64,000 bases of DNA from Cichorium intybus (GCA_023525715.1 CM042010.1:85872116-85936115), one strand, 5' to 3'. Counted from the stretch's first letter, positions 9,502 to 20,432 are shown. Numbers and translations: made by a program. The notes: generated from the letters alone by a model not told the origin.

Positions 9502-10620
9502 TGACAACACCTAGTGATATAAAGTATTTTAGGCGTTGTTGAGCCCTGTTCTTGATAAAATTATATCAGATATGTCTGGGTATTCTCACTTTTCGTGCCA
9601 GGACTTGTTTGGAGAAAAAGAATGGAAACAGGGACTAAAAGTGTGCAAAAGGAAGAAGTTTAGAAAAGGATGAAAAATCAAGGAAACTCGTACGCGCGCC
9701 GCGGATCTATGATACGCGCGACGCGGGCTTAAGGCGGTGTAACACATTCAAATGCTGAAGAAACAGGAAAAGATTAGTACGCGCGCCGCGGATTCTTCAT
9801 CTGCGCGGCGCGGCTGCGGGAAATTTGCAAATACAAATAGATGCAATTTCAGCCGAAAACCCTAGCAAAGACCGGGTGTAAAATCGACCTTGAAGCTCTT
9901 TGACTCCAAGATTTCGTTCCAGCAACTCCTCAAGTGGTATTTTCATGTTTTGGATTTTATTTTCATTTAGTTAGATATTTGTAAGCTTTGGTTTGTGTCT
10001 TTGGGAGTGACAACCATTGATACCAAGCTTTAGGTTTCTGTTTTATGACATTTTGTTACTGTTTTGGTGTTTGGATATTGCGTTTGATGAATAAGAAGCA
10101 TTTGGTTACAATTAAACTTGGTTTATGAGTATTTTGGTATTTTGGATGCTTGTTTGGTTTTGGATGTTTGATTTGTGTGTGGATCTTGTTTTGACCTTGT
10201 TGGGACTGTTTTCCCTTGCTGAAATCAGTAGCTAATTAGGTTAATTTTTAGGCATTAAACATTGGCTAGTAACTGTTCAGTAGAACTTTAGTTAGTGGCT
10301 AGTTTATGCTTTGCTTGGTTTTGCTTAGTTTGGATGCCTTTGAATGCTTCTGATTCAGAGATGCACTTCTGATTTCAGAAAGTGACTAGGTTCATTTGAG
10401 CTTAGCTTAGCTTGGCTTGAGTTTGTTTGATCATTGTTTTAGGGTGTTAGTAATTAAGAAGATAGAAACTGATTCCTCCGACTATAGCGTGACACTACTA
10501 GTTGGTAATCTGTCATTTAGTCTAACCACGAAGCTCCTGAGGATCGACCCTGACTACCACTGTACTAGTGTGTGTTAGGTTTTTCTTTATTTTTGACCGC
10601 ACGACGACCTAGGCGTGTCA
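9502..10620 (+). repeat. 5' LTR of D1
   Basis: TGACAACACC to CGTGTCA, 1119 bp. It contains GC-rich boxes (GCGCGCCGCGG, GCGCGGCGCGG) at about 9690-9825, a decayed TATA (TACAAATA, where the other LTR has TATAAATA), a telo-box-like AAAACCCTAG near 9857, and a T-rich U5. Confidence 0.94.
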
Positions 10621-10625
10621 AATTT

Positions 10626-10642
10626 TGGCACCGTTGCCGGGG
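10626..10642 (+). other. Primer-binding site of D1, tRNA-Asp type
   Basis: TGGCACCGTTGCCGGGG lies five bases after the LTR. It differs by one base from the perfect complement of plant tRNA-Asp, which copy D2 keeps (46120-46136). Confidence 0.88.
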
Positions 10643-10739
10643 AGCTTTGCGCTTAGATTAGGTGATTTGTAGGACTTAGTTTCTTATTTTTGATGTTTGG
10701 TTTTAGTTTGCTGAGTTTTGGTATGTGTACATCCTTATA

Positions 10740-12014
10740 ATGGGTGATTACATGTACCCGTATCAGTATTATGAAGATTATGAAAACCCGGCTGACACCT
10801 ATTACGAGGATGATTGCTACAATGGATCACCCGATGACAACGGATGGCGGACTGAGGAGTCATCTCAGCCTGAGAATTCTGCAACTTGGGTCCAACTTTA
10901 GGTATTCATGTATAACAACTACCACGAGCAGAAGGACCAGGCTGAAGCTCTTGAAAAAGTGCAAGCTTGATTAGATAGGTTAGAGGAAAGTTGGAAATGT
11001 TCTCCACCTTTGCCAGAACCGGAGGTGAGTGATTTTTATACCAATGATAATGTGTGTGAACTTGCATCACCTGAATATGTGATGGAAGGGCATACACCTT
11101 GGGAAAATCAAGAGACCATTGAGATGGTCGAAACGGTTGTTGAGGAAGAGGTTATAGGTGACAATGCTACCTCTGACTCAATAGCTTTTGATGTGTTTCA
11201 AGGTTTTGAGAATGTTGATAATGTTGAGCTGGTGATGAGTGAATCTGTACCATCATTAGACAATTTGGTTGATGAGGATGTTGTGGAGGGGACTGTAAGT
11301 GACAGTACAGATCCCAGCCCAACAACTCCCAAATTTTTTGAAATTGTTGATGTTTTTGAGGAAGGGGGTGTAGATGACAATATTACCCCCGACCCAGTAA
11401 TTTTTGAAAATTTTGAGAAATTTGAAAGTAAGGATCCGATGATGGGTGACTTTGTACCACCATCAGATCAAATACGCCACTCACTCTTGGTTCCGATCCA
11501 CCTGTTGGACGAGGATCAAGAAGTTGATGCTGACGAGTTAATTTTTGAAAATAATAAAAAATATGATTTTATCACCACTCATGATCCATTCATGAATGGA
11601 AAATTAGATGTGATAAATACAATCGATGAGGACATATGGAAACATCCTGATATGTTGCTTTCCGATTCCATTCGATTGGAAAATTTCTACTGGCATTGCA
11701 AGCCAATATTGCAAACTGAAGATGGCACGTGGTACAATGGCAAAATGAGATCTATAAAGCAACTACTGGGAGCGGCACTGGGCGCGCTTCATGTCAAGCC
11801 CTTGACTTTGAAGAGGTGTAGAAGAAAGGACCGAGCTTGGAGGTTCAAAGCTACCTCCAAGCATTCACGGGAGTTAATCAGAAAGCAGCAACTGGGCAGC
11901 AACAGGAGAACCAACAAGCCATTCGACCCAGGAAAGTTTGAGGGGCAGTGGGTCAGCGAAGGGACGGTGGTGACTAAGAATCAGCAAAGGAAGAACGCAT
12001 ATGATCCACCGTAG
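10740..12014 (+). pseudogene. Acidic ORF1 protein of D1 (two stops)
   Basis: I do not recognise a family. The frame starts at ATG 10740 (MGDYMYPYQYYEDYENPADT). It is interrupted by TAG at 10899 and TGA at 10968, then open from 11010 to 12014 (334 codons). The N-terminus is rich in Tyr, Asp and Glu. The middle is strongly acidic with repeated DNATS/SDST-type segments. The C-terminus is basic and best conserved (GAALGALHVKPLTLKRCRRK, then DRAWRFKATSKHSRELIR). Copy D2 has both stop positions as sense codons. A Gag-like or accessory role is plausible but unproven. Confidence 0.7.
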
Positions 12015-12782
12015 CTGTAGCAGGAACAATACGTCTGGCTGAAGACGTTAAACTTAGCGCTTGTTGGGAGGCAACCCATCGTGTCATAAGTTAGGATCTA
12101 TATTTCTTTGAATTAAGTATGAAAATACATCAATCTTTTTGCAGGTATTAGTGGTCTAAAATAAGTGTGCGGTCGTGTGAGAAGTTTTGAAATTTTTGAA
12201 GACCGCGCCGCGGGTTTTTGAATTACGCAACGCGGGGTCGTAAACCAACCCGATGCGCAGGGGTTGATTTGGTGACACGCGCGACGCGCAAAGGGAAAAT
12301 GCGCGACGCGGTAAATGATCAGACGGTTTCCTCCTATATTAAGGTAAGCCACGGCTCAACTTGCCCTCACACGACTCGGAGCTCTGATCGACAAATTTCT
12401 CTCGTACTTTTTCTTGCTCATTTTGTTTCTACTACCAAGGTACGCTATTCTAACTACTTATTACTCGTTAAAACTAGTGATTAGGTAGTTAATTTTAGTG
12501 ATTTGCCCAAAATAGTTCAAAACTTAGAATCGCTAATGCTAACTCATAGGGTGTCTGTTTTGCCAAATGGAGACCCTAGATGAGTTAGTCGGCACTTAGG
12601 CTTCCTTGTGGTATGATTAGATCGAATTTTAGCAGGTTAAATCACGTGTTTGGATCGGGGTTTTGAAACAGCCGCACGCCGCGCCGCGCCCCTGCTCTTG
12701 GGCTGTGTCGCGGTGCGGTGGGCAAGAAAGGACTAATTTTGCAACATTTTTTTCTTTTTGTGGCCATGTGTTTGTTTTGCAG
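12015..12782 (+). other. Spacer between ORF1 and ORF2 of D1, with candidate leader intron
   Basis: It contains GC-rich palindromic boxes at 12200-12310 (ACGCGCGACGCGC type) and 12668-12722, and a donor-like ACCAAG|GTACGC (GT at 12440). A strong acceptor (pyrimidine run then TTTTGCAG, ending 12782) lies immediately before ORF2 ATG 12783. This suggests ORF2 may be made from a spliced mRNA. D2 keeps the donor as CCAAG|GTATGC but its acceptor is changed to GGTGG. Confidence 0.45.
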
Positions 12783-14006
12783 ATGATGTTCAGATTAGAG
12801 CACGCTTTCCTCCAGTTCCCTGAGGGATTGGCTAGCTCCGCAGAGTACATTTCGCGGAGGGACACGTTGACTAGTCGCCGGGTTCTCGAGGCGACGGTCA
12901 TTGACAGGGATATACTGCGGGATGCTGGGCTCTGGGGTGCGATCGAGCCATTCTTACATCGCACCTGGACTCACGAGGATGCTTCATTTACTTGCCGTGG
13001 ATGGGACAGGATCATGGCCACGGACGAGGACGTGGTCTACACCGAGCTACTGTTGGAGTTTCTCTCCACGATCCATTTCACTCCTCGGGCGTCAGACCCA
13101 CTATCCAGGATCATCCGGTTCCGACTGGGAGGCGCACAGAGGGAGTGCAACCTCCGGGAGTTTGGGAGGAGAGTTGTGCTATACACTCCGGCGGATCTTC
13201 AGCACCGCCACTTCACTCAGTTTTTTGGGGCCTGTATTCAGGGCCAGCCGGAGAGGCCTGGCAACATGGAGGTCTGGGCACTGCTGTCCAACATTATATA
13301 CGAGGCAGGGACTTCCAAGGAGAGTCATCTTCGAGACCCACTCCACCGCCTTATGCACCGCATCATCTCTACCTCCATCATGCATCGGGAGGGGGGCGAG
13401 AAGGTGTCGGGCGACGACATGACGTACCTGTGGGTCCTCCTCGACCCATCCAGATACCTCCATCTCCCCTTCGCCCTCGTGGTTGCCCTCTCCACCCACT
13501 CGACTGGCGCCTCCGCTAGCAGCCCACTAGCCAGGGGGTATTTCATCACCTGCCTGGCCCGCTCATATGGGATCCTCACTGCCCCCGTGGCTGCCTCCTT
13601 GACCGCTCTGCCTCCATCCCGCACTACAGCACGCACTCTGGAGAGGATGAGGCTCATCGAGCAGCAGCGTCCGGGGCAGTTCATCCGGGCACTGACAGAG
13701 CCACCTCAGGCACCCCAGCCCGCGTACGCTCAGCCGGGCCGGAGACGACAGAGGCGGGAGCTACCCGCCGAGCCAACACACAGCCACAGCAGGAGGACCT
13801 GGCAGCCAGGGTTGCCAGGATCGAGGACCAGTTGGCATGGATCGGGGAGGTACTCCTGGATTTGGCCACTCAGCAGGGCCGGCGCCCCCGACCATTCCCA
13901 GCTAGGGCCCACGATCACGAGGCTGGACCCTCCAGGCCACCTGGTGATGATTGATGTACTTTTTCTTTCTTTTTATTTTTTTCGGATATATGTACAAAAC
14001 TTATGA
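12783..14006 (+). CDS. ORF2 of D1, putative plant transposon protein
   Basis: A 407-codon ORF from ATG 12783 (MMFRLEHAFLQFPEGLASSA), chosen because it follows the splice-acceptor-like site and matches D2. It resembles the widespread plant retroelement proteins annotated as putative plant transposon protein; no enzyme motif is seen. Residues 1-290 are globular (DRDILRDAGLWGAIEPFLHR, then SPLARGYFITCLARSYGI). A Pro/Gln/Arg-rich linker follows. In D2 the C-terminus reads as a short helical segment (RVARIEDQLAWIGEVLLDLA). In D1 that stretch (about 13770-13930) is out of frame because of an indel compensated later. The GC content of the gene is clearly higher than its surroundings. It probably acts as a Gag-like structural protein; that is inference. 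Confidence 0.65.
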   Translation: MMFRLEHAFLQFPEGLASSAEYISRRDTLTSRRVLEATVIDRDILRDAGLWGAIEPFLHRTWTHEDASFTCRGWDRIMATDEDVVYTELLLEFLSTIHFTPRASDPLSRIIRFRLGGAQRECNLREFGRRVVLYTPADLQHRHFTQFFGACIQGQPERPGNMEVWALLSNIIYEAGTSKESHLRDPLHRLMHRIISTSIMHREGGEKVSGDDMTYLWVLLDPSRYLHLPFALVVALSTHSTGASASSPLARGYFITCLARSYGILTAPVAASLTALPPSRTTARTLERMRLIEQQRPGQFIRALTEPPQAPQPAYAQPGRRRQRRELPAEPTHSHSRRTWQPGLPGSRTSWHGSGRYSWIWPLSRAGAPDHSQLGPTITRLDPPGHLVMIDVLFLSFYFFRIYVQNL

Positions 14007-14102
14007 CACCTTTATTTGTATTCTGTTTATATTTTGTCATGTTTGTTTTAATTTGTTTGATTGAGTTACGCATGATACACCAAATTGAGAAGGAGTTGTC
14101 TC

Positions 14103-14140
14103 AGACAAGTGTGGGGTCACCGTGCCCCCTCCACTTGTCT
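14103..14140 (+). other. Conserved hairpin 1 of D1
   Basis: Arms AGACAAGTG (14103-14111) and CACTTGTCT (14132-14140) pair perfectly. Inside them GGGG and CCCC runs can extend the stem. The same structure is at 42668-42705 in D2. Confidence 0.8.
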
Positions 14141-14289
14141 CGACCACCGGCGTGTTCACTGTAGCGCTACAACTCCGGAATACGAAATCAAGGATCCGTT
14201 TATTCGCAATTATACCTGTGATATTGAGCACCAAGCAGTCTATCGTCCAAAAGGGGTAACTCTTTCTCCCTTGTTTTGAAATAATTTTT

Positions 14290-14309
14290 GTACAACGGGG
14301 ACGTTGTAC
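14290..14309 (+). other. Conserved hairpin 2 of D1
   Basis: GTACAACG, loop GGGA, CGTTGTAC: a perfect 8-bp stem with a four-base loop, 150 bp after hairpin 1. It is conserved in D2 at 42499-42518. Confidence 0.8.
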
Positions 14310-14950
14310 GGTTTTAAGTGTGGGGTGTGGACGGTCGAAAGAGAATATTTTTTTGAAATTTTTGCAGAAATGATTAATTTTTCAATTTTTAGCAATCTTT
14401 TTCAAAATTTTTAATAAATTGCAATTTTGAATTGAATGGTTTGTGATTGTGATAGCACTAGTATTTTTCAGTAAATACTGTTTATTTGTGATCATGCTAT
14501 TAGTTAGTTAAATAAGTTGAGTTTTACGAGTTTAGAAGATTGAGATGTTTTAGGATTGGAGTTTAGGAAGGAAAAGTCAATCTGTGGCCTTTGTTGTTCG
14601 AGCCAGTAAGTCTAAAATGGGTGGGATTTATGCACCTTACCACCTAAGATCGTCTGGTCTGGGATGGAATTTCTGAAAGCTCGCTACACGGACAACATCG
14701 AAAGTCATGGACAATTCCTTAATGGCCTTAAGAATCTGAATGAGTAAGTACACTTCATTGTGGACAGAAAATTTGTAATCAAGGGTTCTTTAGAAAGCCA
14801 CGAATTCCAAAGAACAATTCGATTATGTTTTCGCGAACTATTCCACTCTAACTCAAAGAGCAATAAACTTTGAAACTGAACACAGTCAAAAATTATTTGA
14901 TTCCTTATTATAATTTGTTAAAAACTCTCTTGCTTGGGGACAAGCAAGGC

Positions 14951-14966
14951 ACAAGTGTGGGGTGTT
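14951..14966 (+). other. Polypurine tract of D1
   Basis: ACAAGTGTGGGGTGTT directly precedes the 3' LTR start TGACAACGCC. It is only moderately purine-rich. Confidence 0.7.
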
Positions 14967-16085
14967 TGACAACGCCTAGTGATATCAAGTATTTTAGGTG
15001 TTGTTGAGCCCTGTTCTTGATAAAATTATATCAGATATGTCTGAGTATTCTCACTTTTCGTGCCAGGACTTGTTTGGAGAAAAAGAATGGAAACAGGGAC
15101 TAAAAGCGTGCAAAAGGAAGAAGTTTAGAAAAGAATGAAAAATCAAGGAAACTTGTACACGCGCCGCGGATCTATGATACGCACGACACGGGCTTAAGGC
15201 GGTGTAACACATTCAAATGCCGAAGAAACGGGAAAAGATTAGTACGCGCGCCGCGGATTCTTCATCTGCGCAGCGCGGCTGCGGGAAATTTGCAAATATA
15301 AATAGATGCAATTTCAGCCGAAAACCCTAGCAAAGACCGGGTGTAAAATCGACCTTGAAGCTCTTTGACTCCAAGATTTCGTTCCAGCAACTCCTCAAGT
15401 GGTATTTTCATGTTTTGGATTTTATTTTCATTTAGTTAGATATTTGTAAGCTTTGGTTTGTGTCTTTGGGAGTGACAACCATTGATACCAAGCTTTAGGT
15501 TTCTGTTTTATGACATTTTGTTACTGTTTTGGTGTTTGGATATTGAGTTTGATGAATAAGAAGCATTTGGTTACAATTAAACTTGGTTTATGAGTATTTT
15601 GGTATTTTGGATGCTTGTTTGGTTTTGGATGTTTGATTTGTGTGTGGATCTTGTTTTGACCTTGTTGGGACTGTTTTCCCTTGCTGAAATCAGTAGCTAA
15701 TTAGGTTAATTTTTAGGCATTAAACATTGGCTAGTAACTGTTCAGTAGAACTTTAGTTAGTGGCTAGTTTATGCTTTGCTTGGTTTTGCTTAGTTTGGAT
15801 GTCTTTGATTGCTTCTGATTCAGAGATGCACTTCTGATTTCAGAAAGTGACTAGGTTTATTTGAGCTTAGCTTAGCTTGGCTTGAGTTTGTTTGATCATT
15901 GTTTTATGGTGTTAGTAATTAAGAAGATAGAAACTGATTCCTCCGACTGTAGCGTGACACTACTAGTTGGTAATCTGTCATTTAGTCTAACCACGAAGCT
16001 CCTGCGGATCGACCCTAACTCCCACTGTACTAGTGTGTGTTAGGTTTTTCTTTATTTTTGACCGCACGACGACCTAGGCATGTCA
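14967..16085 (+). repeat. 3' LTR of D1
   Basis: 1119 bp, the same length as the 5' LTR with scattered substitutions. It keeps the TATA box TATAAATA (15297-15304) that is mutated in the 5' copy. Confidence 0.94.
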
Positions 16086-16796
16086 CAAGCGACTAGTGTT
16101 TATCGGGGATGTGAAGTAGTGATTCAGGGAATAAAGTTTCGGATCGATCTCATCCCTATACCGTTGAGTGACTCTCGAGTTATCATCGGTATGGACTGGT
16201 TGGGTCAGCATGAATCATAGATTGATTGTAAGAACAAACGAGTGTGGATTCAAACCCCAAGTGGGGGAGAGCTGGTTGTGCAGGGCGAGAGAAAGAATCG
16301 AGGTGCAGTTTTCTGTTCAGCTGCTAGGGCATGTAGACATTTTCAAAATGGAGGTTCAGGATTTGTGGCTTATGTTTTAGACACGCGATAAAAGAAGCCA
16401 CAGTAGAGAGCAGGTGATATGCTGGTGGTTCAGGATTTTCCTGATGTTTTTCTCGAGGACCTTCCTAGCATACCGCCAGAGAGACAGGTGGCATTTAAGA
16501 TCGACTTAACTCCCGGTGCGGCTCCGATAGCTAAAGCACCGTATCGTCTTGCGCCTCCAGAGATGCTGGAGTTGTATATTCAACTTCGACAATTACTGGA
16601 TAAGGGATTTATTCGACCCAGTTGCTCACCGTGGGGAGCACCTATTTTATTTTTTAAGAAGAAGGATGGTTCCAATAGGATGTGCATAGATCATCGTGAG
16701 CTGAACAAGCTTACGGTGAAGAATCGATATCCATTACCTCGCATCGACGACTTATTCGATCAACTGCAAAGAGCTTCGTGGTTTTCAAAAAATTGA
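16086..16796 (+). pseudogene. pol: Protease C-terminus and N-terminal RT of chromovirus B (resumed)
   Basis: This continues from 9501 after the D1 insertion: VIIGMDWLGQHES then a TAG, further stops near 16387 and 16402, then the RT entry block PPERQVAFKIDLTPG and CSPWGAPILF. Changes relative to A include FVKKKDG to FFKKKDG and DYREL to DHREL. The frame ends at 16796 at the same six-A frameshift as in A (3452). Confidence 0.9.
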
Positions 16797-17739
16797 TTTG
16801 CGGTCAGGATACCATCAAATGCAAGTACGGGAGGAAGACATCCCAAAAACGGCTTTTCGGACGAGGTACGACCACTTCGAGTTTGTAGTGATGCCGTTTG
16901 GACTGACCAATACCCCTGCAGCTTTTATGGACTTAATGAACCGGGTGTGTCGACCGATGTTGGATCGGTAGGTTATAGTTTTCATTGACGATATCTTAGT
17001 TTACTCTCGGAGCAGGGAGCAACACGAATAGCATTTAAGGGAAGTATTGAAGACCTTAAGGAAGGAGAAGCTTTATGCAAAATTATCCAAGTGTGACTTT
17101 TGGCTGCGGGAGGTCTAGTTTTTGGGTCACATCGTCAACGAGCAAGGAATCATGGTAGACCCGGCTAAGGTGGAGGCCGTGATGCGGTGGGAGGTTCCGA
17201 AGACTCCCTCGGAGATTAGAAGTTTCTTGGGTCTGGCTGGTTATTAACGTCGTTTCATCCAAGACTTCTAAAAGGTTGCGGTGCCTTTGACTCGGCTAAC
17301 TAAGAAAAACGCTGCTTTTCGGTGGGGTGAGGAGCAGCAGCAGGCTTTTGAGACTTTGCGGCGGAAATTGTGTCAAGCTCTAGTTTTAACCTTGCCTGAA
17401 GGCATGGAGGATATGGTAGTTTATTGTGATGCATCTATCTCGGGATTGGGGGCAGTCTTGATGCAACGAGGCAGGGTGATTGCTTACGCCTCGCGACAGT
17501 TGAAGCCCCATGAGGCTAACTATCCAACTCATGATTTGGAATTGGGAGCGGTGGTTTTCGCTCTCAAGATTTGGAGACATTATTTGTATGGAGTGAAGTG
17601 TACCATCTATACCGACCACAAAAGTTTGAAGTATATGATGGATCAGTCCAATCTCAATATGAGACAGAGGAGATGGTTAGATGTATTAAATACTATGATT
17701 GTGAGATACACTATCACCTTGGAAAGGCCAATGTGGTAG
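16797..17739 (+). pseudogene. pol: RT palm and RNase H of chromovirus B
   Basis: The catalytic VFIDDILVYS is intact. Stops lie at 16969 (LDR*VIVF, private to B), after QHE and LAGY (both shared with A), and near 17118 and 17269. From 17281 RNase H is open (YCDASISGLGAVL, YTDHKSLKY), and the two stops that A has at 4123 and 4141 are sense codons here. A deletion near 17690 shifts the frame before the ANVVADALSR motif, which reads in the next frame. Confidence 0.92.
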
Positions 17740-19239
17740 CGGATGCGTTAAGCCGTAAGACTTCAGGTACACCCCTTCGGGGCATTTGTCTAAGGATGAC
17801 AATTGTGACACCGCTGCTTGAGCTGATAAGGAAGGCTCAGGTGGAATCAAGCCAGAGCAAAAATCAAAAAGGTGAAAGAATTGTGGGTCAGTTGATAGCT
17901 ATGGTCAAGGATAGTAGAGATTTGCTAACTTGCCATGAGAGAATTTGGGTACCGAAGCTGGGCGGGGTTCGTCAAACCCTATTGGAGGAGGCACATAAAT
18001 CCAAGTTCTCTATACACCCTGGAGCAACTAAAATGTATAGGGATCTGCACGAATATTATTGGTGGCCAGGCATGAAGAGGGAAGTAGCTTGGTTTGTCGA
18101 AAGATGCATGACCTGTCGTAGGGTCAAGGCCGAGCACCAACGGCCTCATGGTAGATTGCAGCATCTTGAGATCCCAGAATGGAAATGGGAGCATATCACA
18201 ATGGATTTCATCACGAAGTTGCCAAGAACCCCTCGACATATGGACACCATTTGGGTTATCGTCGATAGGTTGACTAAAAGTGCTCATTTCCTCCCCATTC
18301 AAGAGACCTTCTCTGCAAAGGAATTGGCTAAGGTCTACGTAGACGAGATGTTTGATTTACGTCTAGGTTTTGGAAGAAGTTTCATGAGGAATTAGGCACT
18401 CGCCTTCATTTCAGCACGACATATCACCCTCAGACGGATGGGCAGAGTGAAAGGACGATTCAAACGCTAGAGGATATGCTTAGGGCATGTGTTATCGATT
18501 TTGGCGGGAGTTGGGATTCCCATCTCCCTCTAGCTGAGTTTTCCTATAATAACAGTTATCATGCGAGCATTGGCAGGGCTCCTTTTGAGATGTTGTATGG
18601 AAGGAAATGTCGGACTCCTATTTGCTGGGGCGAGGTTGGCCAGCGGGTATTGGGTAGTACTGAGGTAGTACTCAAGACAACTGAGCTAATTCAAAAGGTT
18701 CGGGAGAGATTGTTAACGGCTCAGAGTCGACATAAAAGTTATGCAGATAGGCGACGGTCCGATCTAGAGTTTCAAATTGGGGATTATGTTCTTCTTAACG
18801 TTTCACCTTGGAAGGGAGTTATTCGTTTTAGGAAGCGAGGAAAGCTTGGCCCTAGGTACATTGGACCTTATCGAATCATCGCACGAGTAGGTAAGGTAGC
18901 TTACCGGTTGGAGCTGCCCGAACAGCTTAGCCAGATTCACAACACGTTCCACGTTTCGCAACTCAGGAAGTGCATTACCGAGGAATCTACAATAGTGCCT
19001 TTGGAGGATATTCAATTAGACGAATTCCTAAATTTCGTGGACCGACCGATTGCCATCATTGAAAGGAAAATAAAGACTTTGCGAAATAAAACAATAGGAT
19101 TAGTTAACGTTCAGTGGCAACATCGTAAAGGGTCCGAGTGGACTTAGGAACTGGAGGAGGAAATGCTGAGGCATTATCCAGAATTGTTTACTGGCGCGGA
19201 TTTCGGGGACGAAATCCAATTAAGTGGGGGAGAATTGTA
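17740..19239 (+). pseudogene. pol: Integrase and chromodomain of chromovirus B
   Basis: Open from within RNase H to 18395, with the zinc-binding region and the first Asp motif ITMDFITKLP. It then shows the same loss of about 15 residues around the second catalytic Asp (VDEM to shifted TSRFW, near 18350) as A. The C-terminal part (TDGQSERTIQ, GPYRIIARVGK) is open to 19147, where Trp is TAG in the chromodomain (SEWT*). The shared deletion means that neither copy could make an active integrase. Confidence 0.92.
19222..19235 (+). other. Polypurine tract of element B
   Basis: AAGTGGGGGAGAAT, identical to 5879-5892, precedes LTR 3. Confidence 0.95.
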
Positions 19240-19909
19240 AGACCCGTTCCGCCGAGGTGCGGCCCGGACGGATTCGCAGCGTGGCTCGGGAGGGATCTGG
19301 ATTCGTGAATGATTTTGTACGCACGGCGCGGCCTTAAAGGATCTGCGGCGCGGTGCGCCGCTAATGTGAAAACCCTAATTCAGATTCAAACGCCTATATA
19401 AAGGGTCCCAGCCCTAGGGTTCGTGTTTTTGGAAGTTTTCTGGGGTGGAGTCGACTGGTTTCAGCAGAGGCTCTTCGGTTCCAAAGCTTTGAAGATTTTG
19501 AGAGTTTGGAAGGAGGAGATACAACGTGGGGAAAGGCTTGTAACCAAGCGTGTGCATTCCTCCGTTTTCCAGAAGCAAGGTAAGAGGATCTACCTTTCTG
19601 ATACTTAATTTTATCCCGTCTTATGGTGTTATCCCTTGGTTAGTACTCTTAGATGGCTTGTAACAATTAGGGTTTGGACCAAGGACATGCATGGACTTGC
19701 ATGTCCATAAGGAAGTGACCTTAGGGTAGTTTCAGATCCCAGGAAGGGTATAGAGTGAAACCCTAGCCGATGACTGAACTGATTAAGGGCTAATAAGACT
19801 TTGGATTGATACGAGTCCGCGGCGCGGACAGGCTATGTCGGTGACGTGGGTTCGAGTAAAACCCTGTAAATGTAATGATAGTCCACGACGCGTAAGAGAA
19901 ACGTCGCGG
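19236..19909 (+). repeat. LTR 3, left part, interrupted by the copia element
   Basis: Starts TGTAAGAC and matches 5893-6565 of LTR 2, with TATATAAA at 19395-19402. It breaks off at 19909 where the copia LTR begins. CGCGG (19905-19909) against CGCTG (47815-47819) is an imperfect 5-bp target duplication. Both parts together give about 1455 bp, the length of LTR 2. Confidence 0.94.
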
Positions 19910-20418
19910 TGTTAAGTATATTTGTGATGAAGTGCTGACGTATCCGAAGTCCTCCTCATAAGACCTTTTGAAGAAAAACCCCGAAGTAATAAACAACAGG
20001 AGACCCCGCAGTCTGAAGAATCCGAAGGGTATCACCTAGAGGATCCGAAGACTTCCAGCTGTCAAACCAAAGTGCACGCGTGGTTGCAGACTACGTGGTG
20101 CATGATCCTGTCTTTCTATTAGATAGTACATCTAATAGAATCTTTTCTGATAAAGTAATTGTACTATGCGTATCACTGATTGAGTATCAATATCAGTGAT
20201 ACCATACCATGTAAGAACGGGAGATAGTAAGATCATAACTACAATAGCAAAAACTCCATTGTAAAACCCAAGTTATTAATCAAGCATTCGGCATATGTTA
20301 TCCATTTCATCTTGTTCATCTATTCGTGTTACAATGCTTGTGTATGATTGTTAAATCCTTATATTGTTGTTAGAATCATAGTCATAATTTAACTCAAAAT
20401 CAATTTCAATATTCAACA
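19910..20418 (+). repeat. 5' LTR of the copia element
   Basis: TGTTAAGTAT to ATTCAACA, 509 bp. It holds three TCCGAAG motifs (19943, 20021, 20044) and a 10-bp inverted repeat (20171-20180 and 20192-20201) around the TATA position, which here reads TATCAATA. Confidence 0.95.
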
Positions 20419-20420
20419 AG

Positions 20421-20432
20421 TGGTATCAGAGC
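20421..20432 (+). other. Primer-binding site of the copia element
   Basis: TGGTATCAGAGC, initiator tRNA-Met type, lies two bases after the LTR end. Confidence 0.95.

Larger units (their letters stand above)
14007..14966 (+). other. 3' non-coding region of D1 with two hairpins and repeated purine motif
   Basis: This holds two perfect hairpins (14103-14140, 14290-14309) conserved in D2. It also has three copies of AAGTGTGGGGT (about 14108, 14318, 14953), the last being the polypurine tract itself. The rest (14310-14940) is AT-rich with no ORF. Confidence 0.75.
9502..16085 (+). mobile_element. Non-autonomous Athila/Tat-like LTR element D1
   Basis: A 6584-bp element with two 1119-bp LTRs, an Asp-tRNA primer site, two non-pol ORFs and a purine-rich tract. 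It is flanked by CAAGC on both sides. There is no protease, RT, RNase H or integrase, so it must have moved with enzymes from another element. The Asp primer is typical of the Athila group. A second copy in opposite orientation is at 40770-47249. The intact target duplication and equal LTR lengths show a real insertion event, after element B formed. Confidence 0.93.

Noticed and set aside
12901..13684. Long overlapping ORFs on both strands across ORF2 of D1 and the matching region of D2
   Set aside because: High GC lowers stop frequency; these are shadows of the ORF2 frame, which is the one supported by D1/D2 similarity.
14085..14279. 64-codon ORF in both D1 and D2 spanning hairpin 1
   Set aside because: It crosses the conserved hairpin, and its conservation is explained by the DNA structure and recent common origin.
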